The notes beneath the pieces are model-generated. The model ran no database searches, was not told the DNA's origin, and saw nothing but the letters and a program-made list of their open reading frames with translations. DNA of 64,000 nt from assembly GCF_024435355.1 (NCBI RefSeq), contig NZ_JAMJWG010000007.1, forward strand, positions 1-64,000. Reading direction: 5' to 3'. Position 1 is the first letter of the stretch. Each line of letters opens with the position of its first letter. This document shows, piece after piece, positions 16,456-24,642 of this stretch. The position numbers and the translations under genes are program-made. This DNA comes from Streptomyces odontomachi (GTDB lineage Bacteria; Actinomycetota; Actinomycetes; Streptomycetales; Streptomycetaceae).

Positions 16456-17384
16456 ACCACCGGACGGGCCAGACGGCGGCCAAGCGAACGGACCCGACGG
16501 CGCGCAAGCGAGCGGACCGGACGGCGGGCAAGACGGACCCGCAGGTGCGGCCGGTGCGGCTCGGGCCGCGGTCCGTGGCCGCGCTCGTGCTGGTGAGCGC
16601 CGTCGGAGTGGCCGCCTTCGGGTGGCCGCTGCTCACCGGGCCGACGTCGCAGGCCGGCGCGCACGCGCAGGACGCCCCCTGGCTGTTCGCGGGGCTGCTG
16701 GTGCTGCTGGTCGCCGTGGTCGCCGCGACGGTGGCCGAGGCCGGGCTCGGTGCGAAGGCGGTCGCGATGCTGGGCGTGCTGGCCGCCACCGGCGCGGCAC
16801 TGCGACCGCTCGGCGCCGGCACGGCCGGGATCGAGCCGATGTTCTTCCTGATGGTGCTGAGCGGGCGGGTGCTGGGCCCCGGTTTCGGGTTCGTGCTCGG
16901 CGCTGTGACCATGTTCGCCTCGGCGCTGCTGACCGGGGGAGTGGGACCGTGGCTGCCGTTCCAGATGCTGTCGATGGGGTGGTTCACCATGGGCGCCGGG
17001 CTGTTGCCGGGGCCGCACCGGCTGCGGGGCCGCGGTGAGCTGGCGATGCTGGGCGGCTACGGGTTCCTGGCCGCCGTCGCCTACGGCACGATCATGAACC
17101 TGGCCGGCTGGCCGTTCATGAACTCCCTCGCCTCCGGTGTCGCCTACGACCCGGCCGCCGGGCTCGCCCGCAATCTGGCGCGTTTCCTCGCCTACTGCCT
17201 GACCACCTCACTCGGCTGGGACCTGGGGCGCGCGGTGGTGACCGCCGTCCTGACCTGGACGCTCGGGCCCGCCGTCCTCAAGGCACTGCGCCGGGCCACC
17301 CGACGCGCGGCCTTCGAAGCGCCGATCGCCTTCGAGGCTCCGGCCGGCACGCCCCGCCGCGACGCCGGCGACCCGACGGCGTAG
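16443..17384 (+). CDS. ECF transporter S (substrate-binding) component
   Basis: A 313-residue membrane protein with about six helices from residue 40 on. The N-terminus carries a basic 12-residue repeat (TARKRADRTAGK and relatives), an extension not usual for S components. The core with GPGFGFVLGAVTMFASALLTGGVG and WMxMG-like segments fits the ECF_S family. The riboswitch and surface proteins point to cobalamin or a precursor as substrate; cobalt is the alternative. It overlaps the ATPase gene by 13 bases and completes the operon. Confidence 0.87.
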   Translation: MGRVDHRTGQTAAKRTDPTARKRADRTAGKTDPQVRPVRLGPRSVAALVLVSAVGVAAFGWPLLTGPTSQAGAHAQDAPWLFAGLLVLLVAVVAATVAEAGLGAKAVAMLGVLAATGAALRPLGAGTAGIEPMFFLMVLSGRVLGPGFGFVLGAVTMFASALLTGGVGPWLPFQMLSMGWFTMGAGLLPGPHRLRGRGELAMLGGYGFLAAVAYGTIMNLAGWPFMNSLASGVAYDPAAGLARNLARFLAYCLTTSLGWDLGRAVVTAVLTWTLGPAVLKALRRATRRAAFEAPIAFEAPAGTPRRDAGDPTA

Positions 17385-17571
17385 CGGCACCACGCGGTAG
17401 CCGGCGCGTGCGGGCCCGGCGCCGCCCTCGCGCGCGTCCCGGCGCATGCACGCCGCCGGACGGGGCACCATGGCGATCGTCCCCCCTGGCCGCGCCCCGG
17501 CCCGGGGGAAACGCGCTCGCTCCTGGGAGCACGCTCGCCCGGACTTCCCACCCCCGGAAGGTGCCGCCCGC

Positions 17572-18432
17572 ATGCCGACGCCCCCGCCGGACGAGGGCCG
17601 CGAACCCGCTTCGCCACGACCGGCCGACGACCACGAACCCGCCCCCGTGCCCACCTCCCCGTCCTCGCCGCCCCCGCCAACGGCGCACGGCGAGCGCACC
17701 GCCCGCGGTCTGCCGCTGCCGGCCGCGCTGCTGGCGCTGACGGTGGTCAGCGGGATCATCGACGCGGTCAGCTACCTGGCGCTCGGCCATGTCTTCACGG
17801 CCAACATGACCGGCAACGTGGTGGTCCTCGGCTTCGCTGCGGCCGGCGCGCAGGGGTTCTTCTGGGCGCGCGTGCTGGTGTCGCTGGGGGCGTTCCTGGC
17901 CGGGTCGGCGGCGGGCGGCTGGGCGGGACGGAAGTGCGCGGCGGAGGCCACCTCTTCCGGCTCCGCCGCCCCTTCCGGGCAGGGGCGGCGGAGCACGGCA
18001 CGGCGCACCTGGCTGCGGCTGGTGCTCGTCACCGAGACGGTGCTCCTGGGCGGTTCGTCCGGGGTGGCGGCATGGTCGCCGGGCCGTACCGCCACCCTGT
18101 ACACGCTCATCGCCGTGACCGCCTTCGCCATGGGGGTGCGCAACGCCACGGTGCGCAGGTTGGGCGTGGCCGACCTGACGACGACGGTGCTGACGATGAC
18201 GTTGACCGGACTGGCCGCCGACTCGCCCCTGGGGGACGGCCGGCCCGTACGGACCGTGCGGCGACTGGGTTCGACCCTGGCGCTGCTGGGCGGCGCGGTG
18301 CTCGGTGCCTGGCTGGTGCTCCATCACGGACTCTGGACGCCGCTGCTCGCCGCGGCTGCGATCTCCGGGGTGCTGGCGCTGACGGTGTCCGGCCGGGTGC
18401 CCTCGACGGACCGCGGGCCGGCCAGCAGATAG
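17572..18432 (+). CDS. YoaK family (DUF1275) membrane protein
   Basis: A 286-residue inner-membrane protein. After a Pro-rich N-terminus of about 40 residues come six hydrophobic segments with the family signature VSGIIDAVSYLALGHVFTANMTGNVV and the second repeat GVRNATVRRLG. Function of the family is unknown. Start 17572 is chosen over the upstream in-frame ATGs because GGAAGG precedes it and the rest is low-complexity. The 3' end overlaps the end of the convergent GT87/PAP2 gene by 109 bases. Confidence 0.85.
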   Translation: MPTPPPDEGREPASPRPADDHEPAPVPTSPSSPPPPTAHGERTARGLPLPAALLALTVVSGIIDAVSYLALGHVFTANMTGNVVVLGFAAAGAQGFFWARVLVSLGAFLAGSAAGGWAGRKCAAEATSSGSAAPSGQGRRSTARRTWLRLVLVTETVLLGGSSGVAAWSPGRTATLYTLIAVTAFAMGVRNATVRRLGVADLTTTVLTMTLTGLAADSPLGDGRPVRTVRRLGSTLALLGGAVLGAWLVLHHGLWTPLLAAAAISGVLALTVSGRVPSTDRGPASR

Positions 18433-20366
18433 GCCAACCCGAACCCGGCCGCCACGACGAACGCGCCGCCGACCGCGTCCAGGACCCAGTGGTTGCCGGT
18501 GGCCACGATGGCGCAGACCGTGATGACCGGATGCAGCACGCCGAGCACCTTCATCCACCGTCGGGGCGCCAGCAGGACGATGACGATGCCGCACCACAGC
18601 GCCCAGCCGAAGTGCAGCGAGGGCATGGCCGCGTACTGGTTGGTGAGCGAGGTCAGCAGGCCGTAGTACGGCTTGCTGAAGTCCTGCACGCCGTGCACGG
18701 TGTCGACGAAGCCCAGGTCCGGCACGAGCCGTGGCGGGGCGAGCGGGTAGAGCCAGAAACCGAGCAGGGCGAGCGCGGTGGTGAAGCCGAGCGTCGATCG
18801 GGCCCAGCGGAAGTCCGCTGGACGGCGCACGTAGAGCACGCCGAGGACCGCGATGGGCACGATGAAGTGCAGCGACTCGTAGTAGTAGTCGAAAAGGTCG
18901 CGCAGCCAGGAGAGGTGCACCATCGTGTGGTTGGCCCAGTGCTCGACGTCGATGCCGAGCGCCTGTTCGACGTGGTGCACCTGGCCGCCGTGCCGTTCCG
19001 CCGTGCTCCTGTCGCCTTCGGCGGCGATGCGGACATAGCCGTAGGCCGCGTAGAAGACGCGGATGAGCAGGAGCTCCAGCACCAGGTTGGGCCGGGTGAG
19101 CACCCGCCGCCAGAACGGCAGCAACGGCACCCGGCGCCGGCGGCCCGCCGCGGGGGTGACGTACGCGGTGGGCACGGGCGCCCGGAAGTACGGCGAGGCG
19201 GTGGACAGGAACGGCACCGCGCAGGCGGCGGCGAGTGCGGTCAGCAGGACCGCGTTGTCGCGCAGCGGGTACATCACCGACTGGTTCGGCAGCAGCGCCG
19301 CCGGCGGCAGCGTCATGACGAGGACGACGACGGTCGGCCACACCAGGCGGTCGGCAGCGCGCCGGCCGGCCCGGCCGGTGACCGCGAGCAGCACCCACAG
19401 CAGCTGGTGCTGCCAGGTGGTGGGCGACACCACCACGGCGACGCAGCCGGTCACGGCCACCGCCAGCAGCAACTGCCCGTCGCGTGCGTAACGGACGGCG
19501 CGCGGCAGTCCGACGGCCGCGACGGCGGCACCGAGGCCGAAGTACAGCGCGAGCTCGGGCGTTCCGGTGAGGCCGCAGCGCAGCAGCGCGCCGTGCAGGG
19601 ACTGGTTGCCGAGGCTGTCGGGGGCCGCGCCGAGGCCGACCCCCGTGATGTGGTGCGCCCAGTACGTCCAGGAGTCGCCCGGCAGCGCGGCCCAGGCGAG
19701 CGCCGTACCGGTGGCGAAGGTGCCGGCGCAGGACAGCACGGTCCTGCGCCGCCCGATGCACCACAGCAACGGCGTGAACAGCAGCACCGCAGGTGCCAGA
19801 GCGGCGGCAAGCCCGATGAGCACCCCGGCGGTGCGCGCCCCGCGTACCGTGCAGCAGCCCAGCAGGACCAGCAGCACCGGCAGCACGCTGGTCTGGCCGA
19901 GGTGCAGGCTGTGGCGCACCGGCAGCGACAGCATCAGCAGACAGATCGCGACCGGCGCCAGCAGCGTGGTGCGGCGCTGCGCCGGCTGCGGCAGGGTGCG
20001 CGCGGCGACGACGCCCAGCAGGACGACGAGCAGCAGCGTGCCGAAGGTCCAGGCGAGGCCGAAGGCGTGCTCGGCGGCGCCGGCGAGCGGTCTGAGGACC
20101 AGGCCGGCGAAGGGGGTACCGGTGAACCGCCCGGTGGCGTAGAGCGAGTCCCGAAGCGGCAGCACGCCGTCCGGGCCCAGCCAGCTCACCAGGCCGGGCA
20201 GGCGCTCGGCGGGCGGCTGGAGTTCCACGGCCACCAGTTGGCGTACCGCGAGCGCGGTGGCGAGCAGCCACAGGACCGCCCGAACGGCACCCAGCGGTAC
20301 GCGTACCGCGCCGCCCGCGCCCTGCACCGCCATCCTCCCCGGTCTGTTGTGCTCGACGTCGGTCAC
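18324..20366 (-). CDS. bifunctional GT87 glycosyltransferase / PAP2 phosphatase membrane protein
   Basis: A polytopic membrane protein of 680 residues. The N-terminal half (about 1-400) has the helix pattern of GT87 mannosyltransferases that use polyprenyl-phosphate sugars. The C-terminal half is a PAP2 domain with the motifs MPSLHFGWA and GNHWVLDAVGG, whose histidines form the acid-phosphatase centre. A glycosyltransferase fused to a lipid phosphatase fits recycling of the polyprenyl carrier. The GTG at 20366 is preceded by GGGAGGA ten bases upstream; an upstream in-frame ATG exists at 20447. The gene tail runs antisense into the YoaK gene. Confidence 0.85.
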   Translation of the reverse strand: MTDVEHNRPGRMAVQGAGGAVRVPLGAVRAVLWLLATALAVRQLVAVELQPPAERLPGLVSWLGPDGVLPLRDSLYATGRFTGTPFAGLVLRPLAGAAEHAFGLAWTFGTLLLVVLLGVVAARTLPQPAQRRTTLLAPVAICLLMLSLPVRHSLHLGQTSVLPVLLVLLGCCTVRGARTAGVLIGLAAALAPAVLLFTPLLWCIGRRRTVLSCAGTFATGTALAWAALPGDSWTYWAHHITGVGLGAAPDSLGNQSLHGALLRCGLTGTPELALYFGLGAAVAAVGLPRAVRYARDGQLLLAVAVTGCVAVVVSPTTWQHQLLWVLLAVTGRAGRRAADRLVWPTVVVLVMTLPPAALLPNQSVMYPLRDNAVLLTALAAACAVPFLSTASPYFRAPVPTAYVTPAAGRRRRVPLLPFWRRVLTRPNLVLELLLIRVFYAAYGYVRIAAEGDRSTAERHGGQVHHVEQALGIDVEHWANHTMVHLSWLRDLFDYYYESLHFIVPIAVLGVLYVRRPADFRWARSTLGFTTALALLGFWLYPLAPPRLVPDLGFVDTVHGVQDFSKPYYGLLTSLTNQYAAMPSLHFGWALWCGIVIVLLAPRRWMKVLGVLHPVITVCAIVATGNHWVLDAVGGAFVVAAGFGLAYLLAGPRSVEGTRPDTVSASTPEIAAAASSGVQSP

Positions 20367-20705
20367 GCCCTGTCGGTCCTCCCGTTCGGCTCGTCCTGCG
20401 CGGTTTCGGGTCGTCCTGCACGGCGCCCTCGCAGGTGCGCCGCGCATGGCGCGAAACCGTAGGAAATGGAAAACGCGGAAAATACGCGTGTGATAGTGCG
20501 AAATCGTGCGGTATTGACTCTAGGAGGCGATCGGGCGGGAGGGTGCGCGGGACGCGGCAACGTGGTGATGCGACGCCCGTACGCGCGGACCCCTCGCACC
20601 CCTGACCCTTCGTGCACGCGGGGTGGGGGCGTGGCCCGGCTGTGGGGCCCGGTCCGTCGGGTGCGCCGTTGCGGACCGGGCCCCTGAAGGGGCGGTGCCG
20701 GCGCC
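20367..20705. other. intergenic region between two leftward genes
   Basis: The part next to the GT87/PAP2 start (20455-20525) is AT-rich for this genome (aaatggaaaacgcggaaaa) and probably holds its promoter. The right part holds the terminator of the upstream gene. No gene was seen. Confidence 0.6.
20644..20684 (-). terminator. intrinsic terminator of the unknown 632-residue gene
   Basis: Perfect 13-bp arms ggggcccggtccg (20644-20656) and cggaccgggcccc (20672-20684), 22 bases past the stop of the leftward gene. Confidence 0.8.
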
Positions 20706-22604
20706 CTATCTCTGACCGGCTGTCCGGCCTGTCTCCCTTGCTGTGCTGCCGGGCTCCGCGCTGTCGGTGAGGGGCGCGTGCCGCAGGGGAACGGGTGGGG
20801 TGGCGGGCGCGTCGAGCGCCCCCGCGGGACGCTTCGTCGCCGGCCCCGAGACCCGCACCCATGCCGATGCCGATGCCGATGCCGATGCCGGTTCCGGTGG
20901 CTTCGGCGCGGGGCGCCCCGCTCCTTCGTCCACGCCGCCGGGCGTCGTGACCGGACGCATGGTGGCCACCGGGGTCACCACCGCGCCGCCGGTCAGGGCC
21001 CTGGGACGGGCCCCCGCTGCCGGTGCCGTCCCGGCACGGGCAGTCGCCGGACCGGGCGCCGGGGCCGCACGGAGGGCGTTGCGGGCCAGCAGCGTGCCGT
21101 TCCTGCCGCGTGCCGCGCTCGTGCGGGCCGCGTTCCGTGCCGCGGGCGTGCGCACCGGCGGCGCAGGCAGCCTGGCCAGACCACACGGCACCGTGCGGGT
21201 CGCGTACGGCAGGTTCAGCATCCCTTCGCGGGTCCAGACGCCGCAGCCGGTCAACCAGCCCGCGGGGGCCGGGAGGTGGTGCAGGGTGCGTTCGGCCGGG
21301 CGCCAGACGGCGAGCCAGGTGCCCGCGGCACCGTCGACGCGCAGCGCCACGGCGCATCGTTCCGGCGTCAGGACCTGCCCCGGCTGGATCGCGAACGGGG
21401 TGACGGCGCAGTCGGGCAGCCGCAGGCACTCCGGGAACCGCACCGGGAGGGTGCTGCCCAGCACGGCCCAGGCCAGCCGCTCGTGGCCCGGCGACGGCGC
21501 GTCCGAGCGGATCAGCAGCAGTCCGCTGTCCGGGTCCGCCAGCAGCAACCGGTCGGTGCTGCCCTCGGCGATCTCCAGCAGGGGCGACACCGCGCAGCCG
21601 CGCCCGAGGTCCACGGTCACCGTCTTGACGCGTCCGTGGACTTCCTGGTCGAGGGCGAGCAGCCGTCCGGTGCGCTCCAGCCAGCTGCCGCCCGAGCAGC
21701 GACCGGGGATCTCGGCGAGCCGGCGCGCCCCGGACGGCTCGCCCGCCACCAGCCACAACGCCGTCGACCGCGGCCCGACCGCCAACGCATACGCCCGGCG
21801 ACCTCCCGGCACCGGCGGCAGCAACCGCACCGCCTGGCGCCCCGTCAGGTCACGCCGGACCACCGGACGGGCGGTCACCGGGGCGCCCGGCCGCCTCCCT
21901 TCGAACCCCGCCCCGTCCTGGGGTGCTCCGCCCGCAACGGTCGGCGTACCGCCGTCCGTTCCCGTCCGGCGGCCCTCCGGTCCCGCCTGGGCAGGCACCC
22001 GCACGTCACGGGTCGCACCCTGTATCTGGGCCGCCCCCCGCATCCGGGGCGCACTGCCCGGGCCCGTCGCACCGTCCGGGCCCGCCGGGCCGCGACCCGG
22101 CGCCGGGTGGGCGGGCGTCGTCGGGGTGCCGGGCGGTGCCGGCCGGGCGTCCGGGTGTGCGGTGCAGCTCACGTAGCCGGAGTCCGCCGCGTACGCGGGG
22201 CAGTCCAGCGCGCCGAGCGGGATCTCGCGGGTCCCGGGGGTCGTCGGATGCAGCAGGGCGAAGACGTGCCGGCGGCCTTCGGGGCGGTGGACGAGCACCC
22301 GGCCGTCGCTCATCGGCAGCACCTCGCTGCCGGGTCCCTCCGGTCGCCCGGTCGGCAGGGCCACCCGGTACGGCTCCGGGCCGCCCAGCGTCCAGCGCTC
22401 CGGGTACCAGCCCGGGTCGGCCGCGCCGTCACCGGCCGCGCCGTCCGGCGCGCCTCCGCCGCGGCCCGGCGCGTCCCCGGGTGCGCGGCTGCGCACCAGT
22501 CGCGCCGCGTACATCCCTTCCGCCGAGATCGTGCACTCCGACTCCGACCGGTGGAACGTCTCGTCGCCGCTCCCTGCCGCCGCCTCAATGGCACTGACAG
22601 TCAT
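20706..22604 (-). CDS. large protein of unknown function
   Basis: A 632-residue soluble protein I do not recognise. Residues about 60-125 and 240-470 are rich in beta-strands with repeated LVHRPEGRRHVFALLHP, TALWLVAGE and GTWLAVWRPAERTLHHL patterns spaced like blades of a propeller. Between and after them lie long Pro/Gly/Ala/Thr-rich stretches (about 130-230 and 480-632). Six or more cysteines are spread through the folded part. Start 22604 has GGAGGTGA eight bases upstream. A hexamer repeat near the 3' end encodes Ala-Ser repeats. A near-perfect palindrome sits just upstream of the start. Confidence 0.7.
   Translation of the reverse strand: MTVSAIEAAAGSGDETFHRSESECTISAEGMYAARLVRSRAPGDAPGRGGGAPDGAAGDGAADPGWYPERWTLGGPEPYRVALPTGRPEGPGSEVLPMSDGRVLVHRPEGRRHVFALLHPTTPGTREIPLGALDCPAYAADSGYVSCTAHPDARPAPPGTPTTPAHPAPGRGPAGPDGATGPGSAPRMRGAAQIQGATRDVRVPAQAGPEGRRTGTDGGTPTVAGGAPQDGAGFEGRRPGAPVTARPVVRRDLTGRQAVRLLPPVPGGRRAYALAVGPRSTALWLVAGEPSGARRLAEIPGRCSGGSWLERTGRLLALDQEVHGRVKTVTVDLGRGCAVSPLLEIAEGSTDRLLLADPDSGLLLIRSDAPSPGHERLAWAVLGSTLPVRFPECLRLPDCAVTPFAIQPGQVLTPERCAVALRVDGAAGTWLAVWRPAERTLHHLPAPAGWLTGCGVWTREGMLNLPYATRTVPCGLARLPAPPVRTPAARNAARTSAARGRNGTLLARNALRAAPAPGPATARAGTAPAAGARPRALTGGAVVTPVATMRPVTTPGGVDEGAGRPAPKPPEPASASASASAWVRVSGPATKRPAGALDAPATPPVPLRHAPLTDSAEPGSTARETGRTAGQR
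20861..20890. repeat. hexamer tandem repeat (atgccg x5) inside a coding region
   Basis: Five perfect copies of atgccg. On the coding (minus) strand they give alternating Ala and Ser. Copy-number change would keep the reading frame. Confidence 0.9.
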
Positions 22605-22941
22605 TGCTCGGTCACCTCCGGCGACGAAACTAGGTTCGTCACGTGCCGAGACCTCAGGGGTGCGGGAACCTTTCACCCGGACGGGTGGCAATGCGTTTGA
22701 TGAGCCGGAATTTCCCTGTAAAGGCGCGTATGGAGTGCGCCGGGCGCGGTGGGCGCGGGGGACGGAGCGCGTGAGGTCGTTCGCGCGCCTCTGCCGGTGA
22801 TCCATCGCGCCGGTCTGTGGCCGGCACGCCGCCGGTCCGTCGCCGGCCTGTCGCCGGGCCCTCGCGCGTCCCCGACCGGCCTTCCCCGGCACCTCCGCAC
22901 ACTGGTGTGGACGCCGACACGGGCCAGGTAGCCTTGCACCC
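22605..22941. other. divergent promoter region before NIF3 gene
   Basis: About 340 bases between two divergent genes. Apart from the palindrome at 22623-22640 and a modest AT-rich patch near 22690-22735 nothing was recognised. Confidence 0.55.
22623..22640. promoter_or_regulatory. candidate operator palindrome
   Basis: GACGAAACTAGGTTCGTC is a palindrome with one mismatched pair in 9-bp arms. It lies 18 bases upstream of the start codon of the leftward unknown gene, where a repressor could block transcription. The cognate regulator is unknown. Confidence 0.4.
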
Positions 22942-23883
22942 GTGCCCCGTCTGTCTGAAGTCATCGCCGCCCTCGACGCCCTGTGGCCCGCGGAGCGGGC
23001 GGAGCAGTGGGACGCGGTCGGCACGGTCTGCGGCGACCCCGATGCGACGGTCACGCGTGTGCTGTTCGCCGTGGACCCCGTTCAGGAGATCGTCGACGAA
23101 GCGGTGCGGCTCGGCGCCGATCTGCTCGTCACCCACCACCCGCTCTACCTGCGCGGCACGACGACCGTCTCGGCCGCCACCTTCAAGGGCCGGGTCGTGC
23201 ACACCCTGATCAAGAACGACGTGGCCCTCCATGTCGCGCACACCAACGCCGACAAGGCCGACCCGGGTGTCTCCGACGCCCTCGCCGGCGCCCTGGACCT
23301 GCGGGTGACCGGCCCGCTGGTGCCCGATCCCACCGATCCGCACGGCCGCCGGGGCCTGGGCCGGATCTGCGAGCTGGAAACCGCGTTGACGGTGCGCGAG
23401 TTCGCCGCCCGCGCCGCCGAGCGGCTGCCGGCCACCGCCCAGGGCATCCGTGTCGCGGGGGATCCCGACGCGCGGCTGCGCACCATCGCGGTCAGCGGCG
23501 GATCCGGTGACAGCCTCTTCGACGACGTGCGTGCCGCGGGCGTCGACGCCTTCCTCACCGCCGACCTGCGCCACCACCCGGCCTCCGAGGCCCGCGAGCA
23601 CAGCACGCTCGCGCTCTTCGACGCCGCGCACTGGGCCACCGAATGGCCCTGGTGCCAACTGGCCGCCGCCCAGCTCGACGAGGTCTCCGAACGGCACGGC
23701 TGGGGACTGCGCGGCCATGTCTCGACCACGGTCACCGACCCCTGGACGGCGCACGCCGGCTCCGCCGCCGAGCCGTCCGCCGCCTTCGGTGTCACGCCGC
23801 CCGGCGAGTCGGCGGACCTCGAGGCCGGCTCCCGCGCGGCGACCGCCCCTGTATCCCACGACGCACCTGGAGCCCCCAACTGA
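22942..23883 (+). CDS. NIF3-like dinuclear metal protein
   Basis: A 313-residue protein of the NIF3/DUF34 family. The metal-binding motif THHPLYL is at residues about 64-70, and the second set lies in the C-terminal half (FLTADLRHHPASEA). The last 40 residues are an Ala/Ser/Pro-rich tail. Bacterial members form hexamers and the reaction is still debated. It starts with GTG, and forms the conserved actinobacterial trio with the zinc-ribbon and RNase H/phosphatase genes. Its stop overlaps the next start by three bases. Confidence 0.93.
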   Translation: MPRLSEVIAALDALWPAERAEQWDAVGTVCGDPDATVTRVLFAVDPVQEIVDEAVRLGADLLVTHHPLYLRGTTTVSAATFKGRVVHTLIKNDVALHVAHTNADKADPGVSDALAGALDLRVTGPLVPDPTDPHGRRGLGRICELETALTVREFAARAAERLPATAQGIRVAGDPDARLRTIAVSGGSGDSLFDDVRAAGVDAFLTADLRHHPASEAREHSTLALFDAAHWATEWPWCQLAAAQLDEVSERHGWGLRGHVSTTVTDPWTAHAGSAAEPSAAFGVTPPGESADLEAGSRAATAPVSHDAPGAPN

Positions 23884-24623
23884 ACGCCGCGCCCGCCGAC
23901 CAGATCCGACTCCTCGACGTCCAGGGACTCGACGTACGCCTGACGCAGCTGGCGCACCGCCGCTCGACCCTGCCCGAGCTCGCCGAGATCGAGTCGTTGA
24001 ACAAGGACCTCGCCCAGCTGCGCGATCTGCTGGTCGCCGCGCAGACCGAGGAAAGTGACTGCGCACGCGAGCAGACCAAGGCCGAGCAGGACGTCGACCA
24101 GGTGCGCCAGCGAGCCGCCCGCGACCAGCAGCGGCTCGACTCGGGCGCCGTCACCTCGCCGAAGGACCTGGAGAACCTCCAGCACGAGATCGCTTCCCTC
24201 GCCAAGCGCCAGTCGGACCTGGAGGACGTCGTCCTGGAGGTCATGGAGCGCCGCGAGTCCGCGCAGGCCCGTGCCGCCGAGCTGACCGAGCGGGTCGCCG
24301 CCGTCCAGGCGAAGATCGACGACGCCGCCGGGCGCCGCGACGCCGCGTACGAGCAGCTGGACGCCGAGACCGCGTCCGTCACCAAGGAACGCGAGGTCAT
24401 CGCCGGGTCCGTGCCCGCCGACCTGCTGAAGCTCTACGAGAAGCTGCGCGAGCAGCAGGGCGGCGTCGGCGCGGCCAAGCTGTACCAGCGGCGCTGCGAC
24501 GGCTGCCGCCTGGAGCTGAACATCACCGAAGTCAACGAGGTGCGGGCCGCCGCGCCGGACGCGGTGCTGCGCTGCGAGAACTGCCGTCGCATCCTGGTCC
24601 GCACCGCCGATTCCGGCCTGTAG
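23880..24623 (+). CDS. coiled-coil zinc-ribbon protein (CdsZ/DUF164 family), CTG start
   Basis: A 247-residue protein. Residues about 30-180 form a long coiled coil; the C-terminus is a C4 zinc ribbon with CDGC and CENC. The family N-terminus NAAPADQIRLLDVQ directly follows a CTG codon at 23880 which overlaps the NIF3 stop (CTGA), with GGAG seven bases upstream. No ATG, GTG or TTG in frame lies close enough to replace it: the first is well inside the coiled coil. CTG initiation is therefore the best reading. Related proteins in other bacteria bind zinc and affect growth or virulence; the role here is unknown. Confidence 0.88.
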   Translation: MNAAPADQIRLLDVQGLDVRLTQLAHRRSTLPELAEIESLNKDLAQLRDLLVAAQTEESDCAREQTKAEQDVDQVRQRAARDQQRLDSGAVTSPKDLENLQHEIASLAKRQSDLEDVVLEVMERRESAQARAAELTERVAAVQAKIDDAAGRRDAAYEQLDAETASVTKEREVIAGSVPADLLKLYEKLREQQGGVGAAKLYQRRCDGCRLELNITEVNEVRAAAPDAVLRCENCRRILVRTADSGL

Positions 24624-24642
24624 TCGTCCGGGGGCCGGCAGC

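Noticed and set aside
17278..21756. Very long leftward frame of about 1490 codons
   Set aside because: It is an Arg/Ala/Gly/Pro-rich shadow frame of high-GC coding DNA on the other frames.
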